Of a DNA stretch of 64,000 nucleotides, positions 43,607 to 52,802 are shown in pieces. The DNA lies in contig CP102274.1 of NCBI GenBank assembly GCA_025149285.1, positions 5,234,001-5,298,000 of the forward strand. The letters run 5' to 3'. The stretch's first letter is position 1, and the number at the start of each line of letters is the position of its first letter. The notes under the pieces were generated by a model. It saw only the letters and a list, made by a program, of their open reading frames with translations, was not told where the DNA came from and searched no databases. A program made the position numbers and the translations under genes. Origin of the DNA: Hungatella hathewayi. Lineage in GTDB: Bacteria > Bacillota > Clostridia > Lachnospirales > Lachnospiraceae.

Positions 43607-45499
43607 TCAAACAATCGTATACCCATTCTTCCCTCTCTGCTTCGTCTGATACAGCGCCTCGTCCGCATTCTGATACAGCGTATCAAAATCCGCTCCTGCC
43701 CCGGGGGCGATGGACACGCCTATGCTGGCCGACATACTCCAGCTCTTGTTTTCCTTTTCGCACGTTACCTGCAGCGCCTGGGATAATTCTTTCGCCTTCC
43801 CTTCGATCCAGCCGCCATCCGGCGCTGAGAGAAATACTGCAAATTCATCTCCCCCTATTCGCCCCAGCACATCGTCTGCCCGGAAATGTTTTCTGATAAT
43901 TGACGTAAACTCCTTAATACAGAAATCTCCAAATGCATGGCCGCAGGAATCGTTTGCCTGCTTAAAATTATCAATGTCAAACAGAAAGAACGCATAAATC
44001 CCATCTGTTTTTGCAGACAGCAAAGCGGCGATTTTCCGTTCCGTCTCTGTCTTTGTGAGGAATCCTGTCATCTCATCAATGGAGGCCAGAATCTCTTTTT
44101 CCTTTTCTGACTCTATGTTTTTCCGGTATGTAAACATGTGGAGGCAGCCGTCCTCCTGTGAGAAGAAGATATAGGCATCAATCCGCATCCAGAAGTATCC
44201 GTTTCCATCCTGGGTAATCATAAAATCATATCTTAAATGACTGTTTCCTTTTTCATATTCACGGATTACATTTTGGGGGGTAAACGCAGCGATATACCCT
44301 GCCCGGTACTCTTCCTTAATCTGTTTTTCTGCAATCACTTTAAGTCCCTGGTCATAAGGCAGATTTCCGGCCCCCAGACTCTCAAAGTACTGCTCCGTCA
44401 ATTTATTCGCAGAACGGTTTTTTGTGATATTAAGCTCATAAATATTATCGTATAACTGCTCCGTCGCTCTCTTAAATGCATCCTGACGTTCTTCAATCAG
44501 CTGGGTAATCTGTCTGTTAAAGTTACGGAGAACCGTCGTTATTACCAGCAAAACCGTAATAATAATCGCAGCAATAATGAATCCGCTCTGATACAGGCGC
44601 GCCTTTATCTCTCTGACCATCATTCCGTTATTCTGTTCCACAATCAAATGCCAGGTCAATTCGGGTATATACCTGGACACAATATAACTCCTCTCCTGAC
44701 CTCCCACCCCCGTTTTCGTCCACAATTCCAGGTTGGAAGAGTCCTCCTTCCATTCCAGAACCCGGCCGCGAATCTCCTCCTGTCCGCAGATCTCAAACCA
44801 GTCTGTCTTATTATATCCTGTATGCTCGGAAGAAATCTCAATCTTTCCGTCTCCATCGACCAGACATGCATTTAAGTGATATTTTTCCTCATACTCTTTC
44901 AAAAATTCCTTCAGGTAGCTGACCCGCATTCCTACTCCCACAACCCCCAGGAAGTCTTCATCTGGTCCGAATATCTTGCAGTTCACAAATACAGTTATCG
45001 CATTATCCGCACCGTTTACCTCATCGTTATCCACATTTACAGAGTATTCCAAATCATTTTTAAGCATACTGAAATACCAGTTATTTTCAGGTTCATCCTC
45101 CGTCAGCACTCTGTCAACTCCATTAAAATTGTAATACCGGTTTGTCTGAGCAGATACCAGAAAAACCGAGTCAAAGTCGTATTTTTCACGATACGTCTTC
45201 AGATAATTCTTAATCTTCCAGGCATATGCTTCATCTTCCAGGTTATCTGCCTCATTCTCCAGATGATCCACCAGAAGACTGTCATGAGCCATGGTAATGG
45301 AAATATTGATCGGCTTTGTAAACAGAGCCGTAAGCTGATAATAAATCCCTTCTGTCGTCAATGACGCCACCTGTTCGATATTATTAAGAGACGCCTCATA
45401 ATTAGCCTGATAGCTAAAAAATGCAGTTACCACAAAACCAAAAATCAAGATCACACTGACCAGTACGTTTGTCTTTAAAAGCTCCCGATTTTTTCCCAC
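43607..45499 (-). CDS. Membrane diguanylate cyclase with Cache-type sensor and GGDEF domain
   Basis: 630 residues. GTG start at 45499, 6 nt after GGAGG. An N-terminal helix (VLVSVILIFGFVVTAFFSYQ), an extracellular Cache-like region to about 280, a second helix (SGFIIAAIIITVLLVITTVL), a PAS-like segment and a GGDEF domain from about 465. The active-site GGDEF is at 549-553, and an RADD inhibitory-site motif (RxxD) lies five residues before it, so c-di-GMP synthesis with product inhibition is expected. An extended -10 (TGGTATACT, ending near 45565) lies upstream. With the PTS-EAL protein it shows active c-di-GMP signalling in this organism. Confidence 0.94.
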   Translation of the reverse strand: MGKNRELLKTNVLVSVILIFGFVVTAFFSYQANYEASLNNIEQVASLTTEGIYYQLTALFTKPINISITMAHDSLLVDHLENEADNLEDEAYAWKIKNYLKTYREKYDFDSVFLVSAQTNRYYNFNGVDRVLTEDEPENNWYFSMLKNDLEYSVNVDNDEVNGADNAITVFVNCKIFGPDEDFLGVVGVGMRVSYLKEFLKEYEEKYHLNACLVDGDGKIEISSEHTGYNKTDWFEICGQEEIRGRVLEWKEDSSNLELWTKTGVGGQERSYIVSRYIPELTWHLIVEQNNGMMVREIKARLYQSGFIIAAIIITVLLVITTVLRNFNRQITQLIEERQDAFKRATEQLYDNIYELNITKNRSANKLTEQYFESLGAGNLPYDQGLKVIAEKQIKEEYRAGYIAAFTPQNVIREYEKGNSHLRYDFMITQDGNGYFWMRIDAYIFFSQEDGCLHMFTYRKNIESEKEKEILASIDEMTGFLTKTETERKIAALLSAKTDGIYAFFLFDIDNFKQANDSCGHAFGDFCIKEFTSIIRKHFRADDVLGRIGGDEFAVFLSAPDGGWIEGKAKELSQALQVTCEKENKSWSMSASIGVSIAPGAGADFDTLYQNADEALYQTKQRGKNGYTIV

Positions 45500-45657
45500 A
45501 ACGAGCCTCCTTAATCTGACCTGAATCCCACTGTTCTATTTCTGATATTCCTTCCCTGTATTTAAGTATACCACACAATACGTTCTTATAAAGTTAAAAT
45601 CTGTCTGCTTTACTAAATAAGACAGTTTCTTACGGTTTTCCGCCTGAACAATAAAGA

Positions 45658-45715
45658 AAGAAGCTCCCACGGAAAATCATGTGCTGTAAAACACTGAATT
45701 CCATGAAAGCTTCTT
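45658..45715 (-). terminator. Terminator of fchA-folD
   Basis: Left arm 45658-45672 and right arm 45701-45715 form a 15-bp stem if G.U pairs are allowed on the minus strand (plus-strand reading has three A.C mismatches), followed on the minus strand by TTTCTTTATTG. Wobble orientation fits the minus-strand genes upstream of it. Confidence 0.75.
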
Positions 45716-45764
45716 ATCTCTTTCAGGGCAATGAATTTAAAAACTGGTATGATCCGTTTTTCAT

Positions 45765-46604
45765 TTACTCGTTCCGGACAGCCGCCATCACCAGATGCTT
45801 TGCAAGCACTGCTGTCGTCACTGCACCGATTCCGCCCGGCACCGGCGTCGCCATGGACGCGGTTCCCTCCAGCGTCTCAAAATCCACGTCGCCGCAGAGT
45901 TTTCCGTTCTCGTCCACATTGATCCCCACATCGATCACCACTGCGTCTTTTCCGACGCTCTCTTTATCAAGCATCTTCGCCCGGCCCGCTGCCGCTACCA
46001 GAATCTCAGCATTCCGGCAGGTTTCTTTTAAATTCACAGTCCGCGTGTGGCAGATGGTGACAGTTGCATTTTCCTTTAACAGAAGCATGGCCAGCGGTTT
46101 ACCGACTACCATGCTGCGTCCTACAATCACCGCCCGCTTTCCGTTAATGGGGATTTCATACGCTTTTAACGTCTCGACCACCGCCTCCGCGGTACACGGC
46201 GCATAGCCTGTGCTGTCACCTGCAAACACTTTTGCGATATTCTCCGGCGATATTCCGTCCAAATCCTTTTTCGAATCAATCATGCGCTCAATGTCCTTCT
46301 CACAGATCTGCTTCGGCAGCGGACGGAGCAGAAGAATTCCATCGATCTCCGGATCTCCATTGATCCTCTGAAATTCCGTTTTAAATCCCTCATCCCCAAT
46401 ATCCGCAGGATAGGCATAGACTTCGGCCGTAAGGCCAAAGGCCGCCATCTTCTTCACCGCCCCGCGCTCATACGACAAATCGTCCGGATTTTCACCCACA
46501 CGGATAATGGCAAGCTTCGGTATCCTGCCGCCGCACTGCTTCAGCAGCTCCGCCGTCTCCTCTTTTATCTTTGCAGAAACTTCTGCACCTTTTAATGTGA
46601 TCAT
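45765..46604 (-). CDS. folD: Bifunctional methylene-THF dehydrogenase / methenyl-THF cyclohydrolase FolD
   Basis: 279 residues from ATG 46604; an in-frame start at 46679 would lie inside fchA. FolD interconverts 5,10-methylene-, 5,10-methenyl- and 10-formyl-THF with NADP. Marks are the catalytic region NPDDLSYERGAVKKMAAFG, DGILLLRPLPKQI, KDLDGISPENIAKVF, the NADP loop VGRSMVVGKPLAMLL and PVPGGIGAVTTAVL. It directly follows the cyclodeaminase/cyclohydrolase gene, and the two form a one-carbon unit. The next region contains the unit's terminator. Confidence 0.97.
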   Translation of the reverse strand: MITLKGAEVSAKIKEETAELLKQCGGRIPKLAIIRVGENPDDLSYERGAVKKMAAFGLTAEVYAYPADIGDEGFKTEFQRINGDPEIDGILLLRPLPKQICEKDIERMIDSKKDLDGISPENIAKVFAGDSTGYAPCTAEAVVETLKAYEIPINGKRAVIVGRSMVVGKPLAMLLLKENATVTICHTRTVNLKETCRNAEILVAAAGRAKMLDKESVGKDAVVIDVGINVDENGKLCGDVDFETLEGTASMATPVPGGIGAVTTAVLAKHLVMAAVRNE

Positions 46605-46623
46605 CTTTTTATTCCTCTCCTCT

Positions 46624-47250
46624 TCAGCGCAGTGCGCGTTCCACCTTCTGATAGACCGCGTCGGCCGCTGCGGTCCCACTCTGCATCATCTGATCCGCAT
46701 ATCGATTCAATTCTTCGGCCTTCTCCCGGTTTTTCATGGATTTCGTATTGATCCACACGTTCATGACCGCACCGGTTAAGGCCGTTCTGATAAACTGAAC
46801 ACCCACGCCCACATCGCTGACCGCCATCCGGCTTCCCTTATCCGCCAGAATATCCATGATATGCAGAGCCTTCCCTGCAGCCTCCATCACCTGGATCGGA
46901 ACGAGACTTGCCGTCAGGAGATGTCCTTCCAGCACCGCAGCTTTATGCGCTTTTTCCTCATCCGTAGTGCCTGGCAGACTGTAGGCCGCAGCCAGAGGCG
47001 CAAACACCTGCGCATCCTCATCGGCCAGATGGAGAAATTCTGCTTTCAGAGCTTCCAGCTGCCCGTTAAGGTCCTTCATCTCCTCTTCCACGTCCGCATA
47101 CTTTTTCTTGCCGAGAGTCAGATTGATCACCATCTGCCCCAAAGATACTCCCGTTGCACCGCCCAGTGCCGCCGCACCGCCGCCCCCGGGAGTTGGTTTC
47201 TTTGATGATAATTCCGCCAGAAATTCTTCTGTCACCATTTCTTTGATCAT
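46624..47250 (-). CDS. fchA: Cyclodeaminase/methenyl-THF cyclohydrolase (FTCD C-terminal-like, FchA)
   Basis: 208 residues, all-helical family of formiminotransferase-cyclodeaminase C-terminal domains. Conserved opening TPGGGGAAALGGATGVSLGQMVINLT; DEDAQVFAPL in the middle. In clostridia such proteins work as methenyl-THF cyclohydrolase in the purinolytic or one-carbon pathway. Its position immediately before folD supports a folate role. GGAGGG precedes ATG 47250. An extended -10 promoter is at 47395-47403. Confidence 0.93.
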   Translation of the reverse strand: MIKEMVTEEFLAELSSKKPTPGGGGAAALGGATGVSLGQMVINLTLGKKKYADVEEEMKDLNGQLEALKAEFLHLADEDAQVFAPLAAAYSLPGTTDEEKAHKAAVLEGHLLTASLVPIQVMEAAGKALHIMDILADKGSRMAVSDVGVGVQFIRTALTGAVMNVWINTKSMKNREKAEELNRYADQMMQSGTAAADAVYQKVERALR

Positions 47251-47394
47251 AGTTCCCTCCTGATCCGTCTCACTAAATGCCTGCAGTTAATCTGTGCCCC
47301 GGCCATATTCCCTCCGCGGGAAGCGTACGGTTTCGCTTCTGTTCTGCCTTCCTTTAAACGGCGGCAAACCGGCGCCTGTATTACGTCTGCCGCC

Positions 47395-47403
47395 ATTATA
47401 CCA
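47395..47403 (-). promoter_or_regulatory. Extended -10 promoter for fchA-folD
   Basis: On the minus strand TGGTATAAT, an extended -10, without a clear -35; about 145 nt upstream of fchA. The leader region holds two small inverted repeats (47360-47394 and 47320-47339). Confidence 0.5.
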
Positions 47404-47458
47404 TAATCACAAAATTCGGGAAAGACTATTTTTTTCGTTCCTTTCTCTGTCCATACAA

Positions 47459-48388
47459 TTACAGTGCAGGCCCGTATTTACTTAAATACTTTTCTGCCAG
47501 ATCGTCAAACTCCATCCGGCATTTTACCTTTCCGCATTCCGCCGCCATGGGACCAAATACCTCCAGTGTCATTTTCGCCCGCTCCTCCCATGTAGCCGGA
47601 TCAACGAAATCGATGGTTCTCATATTGTGGAGCCGGTCGGCTAGTGCAACCAGAACCACCCGCTCATCACAGCTTGCGTACTTATCAAATTCTCTGTATT
47701 CGTTTAAAATCTCTTTCACAGCCGGTGTGACGGCAGGATCTGACAAATACGTTTCCGGCTCGTCTGCCATTTCCCACACATCATGGAGCAGACCGGCACA
47801 GACCGTGTCCTCATCAGCCCCCATATCTGCCAGAATAATCGCAGTATTAAGGGGATGCGTCACGTACTCGTCTCCCGAGCGGCGTTTTTTTCCTTCGTAA
47901 ACTCTTTCGGCCAGCTCGTAAACGGCCTCCACGTTTCCTCTCCCGTACGCTGTTCCGGCTTCCCCCAGCACCTCAAACAGCAGCCCATATAATTCCTCTG
48001 GCTGTGCATGAACCGGTGTGTTTCTCAGATAAATCCCCATATTCTCCCAGTCTCCTTTCTCGAAAGCCTCTCCGACACGAAATGCCCGGAGGAGTGCGGG
48101 AGAATATCCGAATTGAGCCCGGAAGGCTCTGGTGAAGCCGCTGTGTGTCTCATAGCCGTAATCCAGCGCGGCATCCAGAATTTTTCGTCCCTCCCGTATT
48201 TCCCTGGCCGCACCGAACAGGCGCTGCTGCTTTACATAGTCCATTAAGGTAACCCCCATTTCCGCCCGGAACATCCGGGAAAAATGGCAGGCCGAATACC
48301 CAAACCGGTTCGACAGCCCCTGAACTGACAGCGGCTCTTTCGCATGCAAGCGGATATATAACGCACACTCCATAAGGATCTCTTTCAT
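47459..48388 (-). CDS. AraC-type DNA-binding domain fused to RelA/SpoT-like HD hydrolase domain
   Basis: About 309 residues from ATG 48388; start uncertain because no strong ribosome site is visible (TTG at 48421 is an alternative). Residues 5-105 are two AraC helix-turn-helix units (LSVQGLSNRFGYSACHFSRMFRAEMG, ILDAALDYGYETHSGFTRAFRAQFGYSP). Residues about 155-300 match the HD domain of (p)ppGpp hydrolases: KRRSGDEYVTHPL (H178), LLHDVWEMA (H202, D203, E206), ALADRLHNMRT (D251). The usual HDVVED has become HDVWEM, so one catalytic acid is replaced. No synthetase domain. The fusion suggests a transcription factor that binds or hydrolyses a nucleotide (inference). Divergent from the SulP gene. 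Confidence 0.88.
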   Translation of the reverse strand: MKEILMECALYIRLHAKEPLSVQGLSNRFGYSACHFSRMFRAEMGVTLMDYVKQQRLFGAAREIREGRKILDAALDYGYETHSGFTRAFRAQFGYSPALLRAFRVGEAFEKGDWENMGIYLRNTPVHAQPEELYGLLFEVLGEAGTAYGRGNVEAVYELAERVYEGKKRRSGDEYVTHPLNTAIILADMGADEDTVCAGLLHDVWEMADEPETYLSDPAVTPAVKEILNEYREFDKYASCDERVVLVALADRLHNMRTIDFVDPATWEERAKMTLEVFGPMAAECGKVKCRMEFDDLAEKYLSKYGPAL

Positions 48389-48487
48389 ATACGACCGGAA
48401 AGTGCTGACGCTGTTCCGCAATTGCTGAATTGCAGAGCTTCTTCCTGCTGCGCTCCTGTATTTTTTTCCATCCCTGCCTCCATCTCA

Positions 48488-48516
48488 TTGATTTCCTGCC
48501 TTTCTTCTGCTATACT
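48488..48516 (+). promoter_or_regulatory. Promoter for SulP transporter gene
   Basis: TTGATT (48488-48493), 17-nt spacer, TATACT (48511-48516), 65 nt upstream of the start at 48581 and in the divergent gap shared with the AraC-HD gene. Confidence 0.65.
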
Positions 48517-48580
48517 CATCCCGGTTTAAGGCAGCTTTGCATTGGAACCACAAAAACAAAGAGAATGGGATAGGATTACA

Positions 48581-50203
48581 ATGATCAAGAATTACGTAAC
48601 ACAGCTAAAATCTGAATTTCGAAACTACAGCGGCGCCGACTGCATGAAGGATCTTATGGCCGGGCTGACGGTTGCGGCAGTGGCACTGCCCCTGGCGCTT
48701 GCATTTGGCGTGAGCAGCGGCTCTACTGCTGCGGCCGGCCTCGTTACCGCGATTATCGCAGGCCTCGTCATCGGTACGCTTTCCGGCGGATATTACCAGA
48801 TATCAGGTCCCACGGGAGCCATGGCCGCCATCTTAATTTCCATCATCGCACGGTATGGAATGCAGGGTGTATTCACCGCCACACTGATTGCGGGAATTCT
48901 GCTGGTTCTGTGCGGTATTTTTCATATCGGCAGACTGACGGGCTTCATTCCCGCTCCTGTTATAACAGGCTTTACCTCCGGAATCGCCGTCATCATCGCG
49001 CTGGGACAGATCGACAACTTCTTTGGTGTCACCTCAGAGGGCTCCAGCGCCATTTTAAAACTGTTAAGCTATAGCCAGCTGGGATTCCCTGTCAATATCC
49101 AGGCTGCTGCCCTGGGCCTCTTCGTTGTCCTGTTTATGGTTTTCTTTCCGAAAAAATGGAATGCAGTCGTTCCCGCTTCTTTTTTAAGTATTATTTTTGC
49201 AACGGTACTGTCCGTCATCCTGAACCTTGACATTCAGACCGTCGGAGCGATCCCGAAAACACTTTTTCTGGACACCCGGTTAGACTTATCCGCAATTACA
49301 CCTGCTCATCTCAGCGGATTGATCGGACCTGCCGTCAGCATTGCCATGCTGGGAATGATCGAAAGCCTGTTATGCGGTGCCAGCGCAGGAAAAATGGCAA
49401 ATGTACGACTAAACAGCGACCAGGAACTGGTGGCGCAGGGAATCGGCAATATCATCCTTCCCTTTTTCGGAGGAATCCCTGCCACTGCCGCCATCGCACG
49501 TACCAGCGTCGTCTTGAAATCCGGCGCCCGGACAAGGCTGACCGGCATCTTCCACGCGCTGGGACTTCTGGCATTCATGTTTATCCTGGGGCCTGTAATG
49601 GCAAAAATCCCGCTCTCCGCTCTTGCGGGCGTACTGATGGTTACCGCGTTCCGTATGAATGACTGGCAGGAAATCAGGTATATCTTCTCCCATCATTTCA
49701 AGGGAGCCGCCGCCAAATATCTGATCACCATGGCGGCCACCATCGTATTCGACTTGACAACCGCTATCCTGATCGGCGTTGTCACCGCTCTGGTTCTTCT
49801 CGTCAGCCGGCTGGCAAATATTGAAATTAATTATGAAAAGGTAAACATGGACCGTGTCCGCAGCTCGGATGCGGCGCTGGCAAAGGAGTTCGGCAACGCA
49901 GTCGTTGCCTATCTGACCGGTTCTGTCATCTTTGCCAATACTCAGGCAATCGAAGAAATGGAAACCTGTACAAAGGAGTATGATACGGTACTGCTGTCCA
50001 TGCGCGGCGTTTCCTATATGGATATCTCGGGAGCAATTGCTTTCATGCATGTACTGTCTGATCTGCAGGCGGAAGGAAAACGCATTCTTTTGTGCGGAGT
50101 CCCCACCAGCACGATGGCCATGCTGAAACGCTCCGATATCTATGATATGATTGGCGAAGAGAATTTTTACTGGAGCGTGGAGAAAGCAATTTTACATAAG
50201 TAA
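48581..50203 (+). CDS. SulP-family anion transporter with STAS domain
   Basis: 540 residues from ATG 48581 (AGGA 5 nt upstream). Membrane domain of 10 or more helices with the SulP signatures DLMAGLTVAAVALPLALAFGV and SGPTGAMAAIL; C-terminal STAS domain from about 430 (VAYLTGSVIFANTQAI ... VSYMDISGAIAFMHVL). Relatives move sulfate, bicarbonate or dicarboxylates; the anion here is unknown. A perfect terminator follows. It shares a divergent promoter region with the AraC-HD regulator. Confidence 0.94.
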   Translation: MIKNYVTQLKSEFRNYSGADCMKDLMAGLTVAAVALPLALAFGVSSGSTAAAGLVTAIIAGLVIGTLSGGYYQISGPTGAMAAILISIIARYGMQGVFTATLIAGILLVLCGIFHIGRLTGFIPAPVITGFTSGIAVIIALGQIDNFFGVTSEGSSAILKLLSYSQLGFPVNIQAAALGLFVVLFMVFFPKKWNAVVPASFLSIIFATVLSVILNLDIQTVGAIPKTLFLDTRLDLSAITPAHLSGLIGPAVSIAMLGMIESLLCGASAGKMANVRLNSDQELVAQGIGNIILPFFGGIPATAAIARTSVVLKSGARTRLTGIFHALGLLAFMFILGPVMAKIPLSALAGVLMVTAFRMNDWQEIRYIFSHHFKGAAAKYLITMAATIVFDLTTAILIGVVTALVLLVSRLANIEINYEKVNMDRVRSSDAALAKEFGNAVVAYLTGSVIFANTQAIEEMETCTKEYDTVLLSMRGVSYMDISGAIAFMHVLSDLQAEGKRILLCGVPTSTMAMLKRSDIYDMIGEENFYWSVEKAILHK

Positions 50204-50243
50204 GACTGAGGCATTGCCCCCTGGAGTGCAATGCCTCAGTCTT
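50202..50243. terminator. Strong terminator after SulP gene, bidirectional with argD
   Basis: 16-bp perfect stem AAGACTGAGGCATTGC (50202-50217) / GCAATGCCTCAGTCTT (50228-50243), then TTCC on the plus strand. It overlaps the SulP stop codon. Confidence 0.9.
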
Positions 50244-50262
50244 TTCCATATTACGTTCACGT

Positions 50263-51483
50263 TCAGATTTCCGTCTGCTTCAGCACGTTAGCCAGACGCT
50301 TTACCATCTCATCCACGTGTTCCTTCTCTATAATGAGCGGTGGTACAAATCGAATGATACTGCTGCCCGCGCTGATTAACACCAGCTTTTCTTCGAGAAG
50401 CGCCTTCTGCACAATGGGTCCAACCGGCATATGAAACTCCAGCCCCTGCATCAGCCCCATGCCCCGGTGGCCGGTAATGCAGTCAAACTGGTCAGCCAGT
50501 TCATCAAGCTTTTTCCACAGATAGCCGCCGATCTGATTCACATGGTCCACAATCCCGCGCTTTTCAAATATACTTAACACGGTGTCAGCCGCCGCTGTCA
50601 CCAGCGGGTTTCCGCCGTAGGTGGTGCCGTGATCTCCCGGAACCATTGCCTCTGCCGCTTTCCCGGAGGCCAGGAATGCGCCCACCGGCACCCCGTTTCC
50701 CAGCGCTTTGGCCACCGTCATGACATCCGGCTTCACGCCGTACTGCTGCCACGCAAACATGGAACCGGTACGCCCCATACCACACTGGATCTCATCGAGG
50801 ATCAGCAGCATGCTGTGTTCATCACACAGCGCCCGGACACCCTTTAAAAATTCCTCTTCTGCAGGATAGATACCTCCCTCGCCCTGAACAGTCTCCATGA
50901 TAACCGCGCATGTATTCTCATTTACCAGCGCCTTCACACTGTCCAGATCATTAAAATCAGCGAATTTAATTCCCGGAATCAGCGGCTTAAACGGCTCCTG
51001 GTAATGGTCATTACCTGTGACCGACAACGCTCCCATGCTTCTTCCGTGGAAGGAATGGCGCATGGCAATGATCTCGTGGACGCATCCTTCTCCCCGCTTC
51101 TCTCCGGCCGCCTTATTGTAGGCGTACCTTCTGGCGATCTTCAGAGCGCCCTCAATGGCTTCGGTCCCGCTGTTGGTAAAGAACACTTTATCCATGCCGG
51201 ATGCCGCCAGAAGCTTCTCTCCCGCATCGATGGAAGGCACATTGTAAAATAAGTTGGAGGTATGAAGAAGCTTATCTACCTGTGTCTTCACAGCCTCGTT
51301 GTACTCTTTGTCATTATAACCAAGGCCCATGACCGCGATGCCCGCCCCGAAGTCGAGATACTCTTCGCCTTCCGTATCATAGAGGAATACGCCGTCTCCA
51401 TGATCAAATATGACCGGAAAACGGTTGTATGTCTTATAAAATTCCTGTTCCGCTTTTTGGATATATTCCTGTTTATTCGGCAT
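50263..51483 (-). CDS. argD: Acetylornithine aminotransferase ArgD
   Basis: 406 residues from ATG 51483, which overlaps the end of argB by 11 nt. PLP class-III aminotransferase: [49 protein letters not shown] and the PLP lysine K259 in [14 protein letters not shown]. Converts N-acetylglutamate semialdehyde to N-acetylornithine. Last gene of the arginine operon. Confidence 0.96.
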   Translation of the reverse strand: MPNKQEYIQKAEQEFYKTYNRFPVIFDHGDGVFLYDTEGEEYLDFGAGIAVMGLGYNDKEYNEAVKTQVDKLLHTSNLFYNVPSIDAGEKLLAASGMDKVFFTNSGTEAIEGALKIARRYAYNKAAGEKRGEGCVHEIIAMRHSFHGRSMGALSVTGNDHYQEPFKPLIPGIKFADFNDLDSVKALVNENTCAVIMETVQGEGGIYPAEEEFLKGVRALCDEHSMLLILDEIQCGMGRTGSMFAWQQYGVKPDVMTVAKALGNGVPVGAFLASGKAAEAMVPGDHGTTYGGNPLVTAAADTVLSIFEKRGIVDHVNQIGGYLWKKLDELADQFDCITGHRGMGLMQGLEFHMPVGPIVQKALLEEKLVLISAGSSIIRFVPPLIIEKEHVDEMVKRLANVLKQTEI

Positions 51484-52369
51484 GGTAATACCTCTCATCT
51501 CCCGTCTTAAATATGGCAGTTCCAATCCCCTTATTCGTAAAGATTTCCAGGAGCAGACAGTGTGGAATCCGTCCATCCATAATATGGACTCTGGAAACCC
51601 CCTGCTTCATGGCATCAATACAGTTCTGAAGCTTTGGAAGCATCCCCCCGCCCAGTGTCCCGCTGCTCACAAAATCCTGGGCCTCGTCGATGGTCATTTC
51701 GGAAATCAGGGATTCCTTATCTTCAAAATCCCTGTATACCCCCTCCACATCAGTCAGAAATGCCAGTTTCTCTGCCTCCATCGCCGTAGCAATGGCACAG
51801 GCTGCATCATCCGCGTTAATGTTGTACGTCTTAAACTCTTCGTCAAATCCCACCGGACAAATGATAGGAAGAAAATCTTTTTCTAACAGGTCATAGATAA
51901 TCTGCGGGTCCACTCCGGTGATATCGCCCACATAACCGATATCCTCGCCGTCCGCGTATCTCTTTTTACACTGCAGCATCATGCCGTCCTTGCCGCTGAT
52001 GCCGACCGCCTTCACTCCCAGCTCATTGACCAGCTGCACCAGGCTCTTGTTCACCCGGTTAAGCACCATCTCGGCGATTTCCATGGTCGGCTCGTCTGTC
52101 ACACGCAGGCCGTTGATGAACTGCGGCTCCATGCCCACTTTTCCGACCCATTTGCTGATTTCCTTGCCGCCGCCGTGGACGATAATCGGTTTAAAGCCTA
52201 CCAGCTTTAACAAAACGACGTCCTGAATCACATGCTTTTTCAGTTCTTCATCCACCATGGCGCTGCCGCCGTATTTTACGACGATAATTTTCCGGTTAAA
52301 CCGCTGAATATATGGAAGTGCTTCTATCAGTACTTCCGCCTTCTGCATAATGCTCTGATCTAAATCCAT
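51473..52369 (-). CDS. argB: Acetylglutamate kinase ArgB
   Basis: 298 residues. Phosphorylates N-acetylglutamate. Amino-acid-kinase fold: [39 protein letters not shown], and [13 protein letters not shown]. An N-terminal extension of about 20 residues ([23 protein letters not shown]) matches the arginine-inhibited hexameric form of ArgB, so feedback inhibition is likely. GGAGGAG precedes ATG 52369. 17 nt downstream of the DUF6483 gene. Confidence 0.97.
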   Translation of the reverse strand: MDLDQSIMQKAEVLIEALPYIQRFNRKIIVVKYGGSAMVDEELKKHVIQDVVLLKLVGFKPIIVHGGGKEISKWVGKVGMEPQFINGLRVTDEPTMEIAEMVLNRVNKSLVQLVNELGVKAVGISGKDGMMLQCKKRYADGEDIGYVGDITGVDPQIIYDLLEKDFLPIICPVGFDEEFKTYNINADDAACAIATAMEAEKLAFLTDVEGVYRDFEDKESLISEMTIDEAQDFVSSGTLGGGMLPKLQNCIDAMKQGVSRVHIMDGRIPHCLLLEIFTNKGIGTAIFKTGDERYYHAE

Positions 52370-52386
52370 TTCTCTGCTCCTCCTTG

Positions 52387-52758
52387 TTAGTGGAATGGCA
52401 AATCTACGCCAAATTCTTTACCCAAATGCTCGATTCCCTCTTGAATCTCTTCCCTGGAAAACTGATGCGAATCGAGAAATTCGTCATCATATTCATTCAA
52501 ATGAAGATAAAATGACGCCGCCATTTCAAAATACCCGGAACTCTTATCCACCAGTTCATCGAGCAGGATATTCTCCGCCTCGTTGATCTGTCCTTCGTCT
52601 GCCATGGTGATCAGCTTCTTGTATAGACTGTGGGTCGCTGTAAATTTCTCATCTTCCGGCAGAACGTAATTGATATCGTCTTTTCCGAGAATCAGGCGGG
52701 CCAGTACTCTCGCCATATCCTCTATCATCCGCATGATGTAATCATCTTTTACTGCCAT
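52387..52758 (-). CDS. DUF6483-type small protein inside the arginine operon
   Basis: 123 residues, helical and acidic ([72 protein letters not shown]). I recall this as the DUF6483 family of Lachnospiraceae; its function is unknown. The central part reads like a TPR-type helix pair. It sits between argJ (44 nt) and argB (17 nt), so it is co-transcribed with arginine genes here. No membrane segment or catalytic motif seen. Confidence 0.8.
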   Translation of the reverse strand: MAVKDDYIMRMIEDMARVLARLILGKDDINYVLPEDEKFTATHSLYKKLITMADEGQINEAENILLDELVDKSSGYFEMAASFYLHLNEYDDEFLDSHQFSREEIQEGIEHLGKEFGVDLPFH

Positions 52759-52802
52759 CGTTCCTTCTCTTTTCTCTCAAAATTCCGGTACTGTGTTTTC
52801 TG

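Noticed and set aside
45679-46206. 175-codon plus-strand frame opposite folD
   Set aside because: Antisense of folD and its terminator; no ribosome site or family features.
47260-47390. THF or ZTP (pfl) riboswitch in front of fchA-folD
   Set aside because: I looked for the conserved blocks of both folate-type riboswitches because of the gene function; only a short fragment resembles one and the rest is missing.
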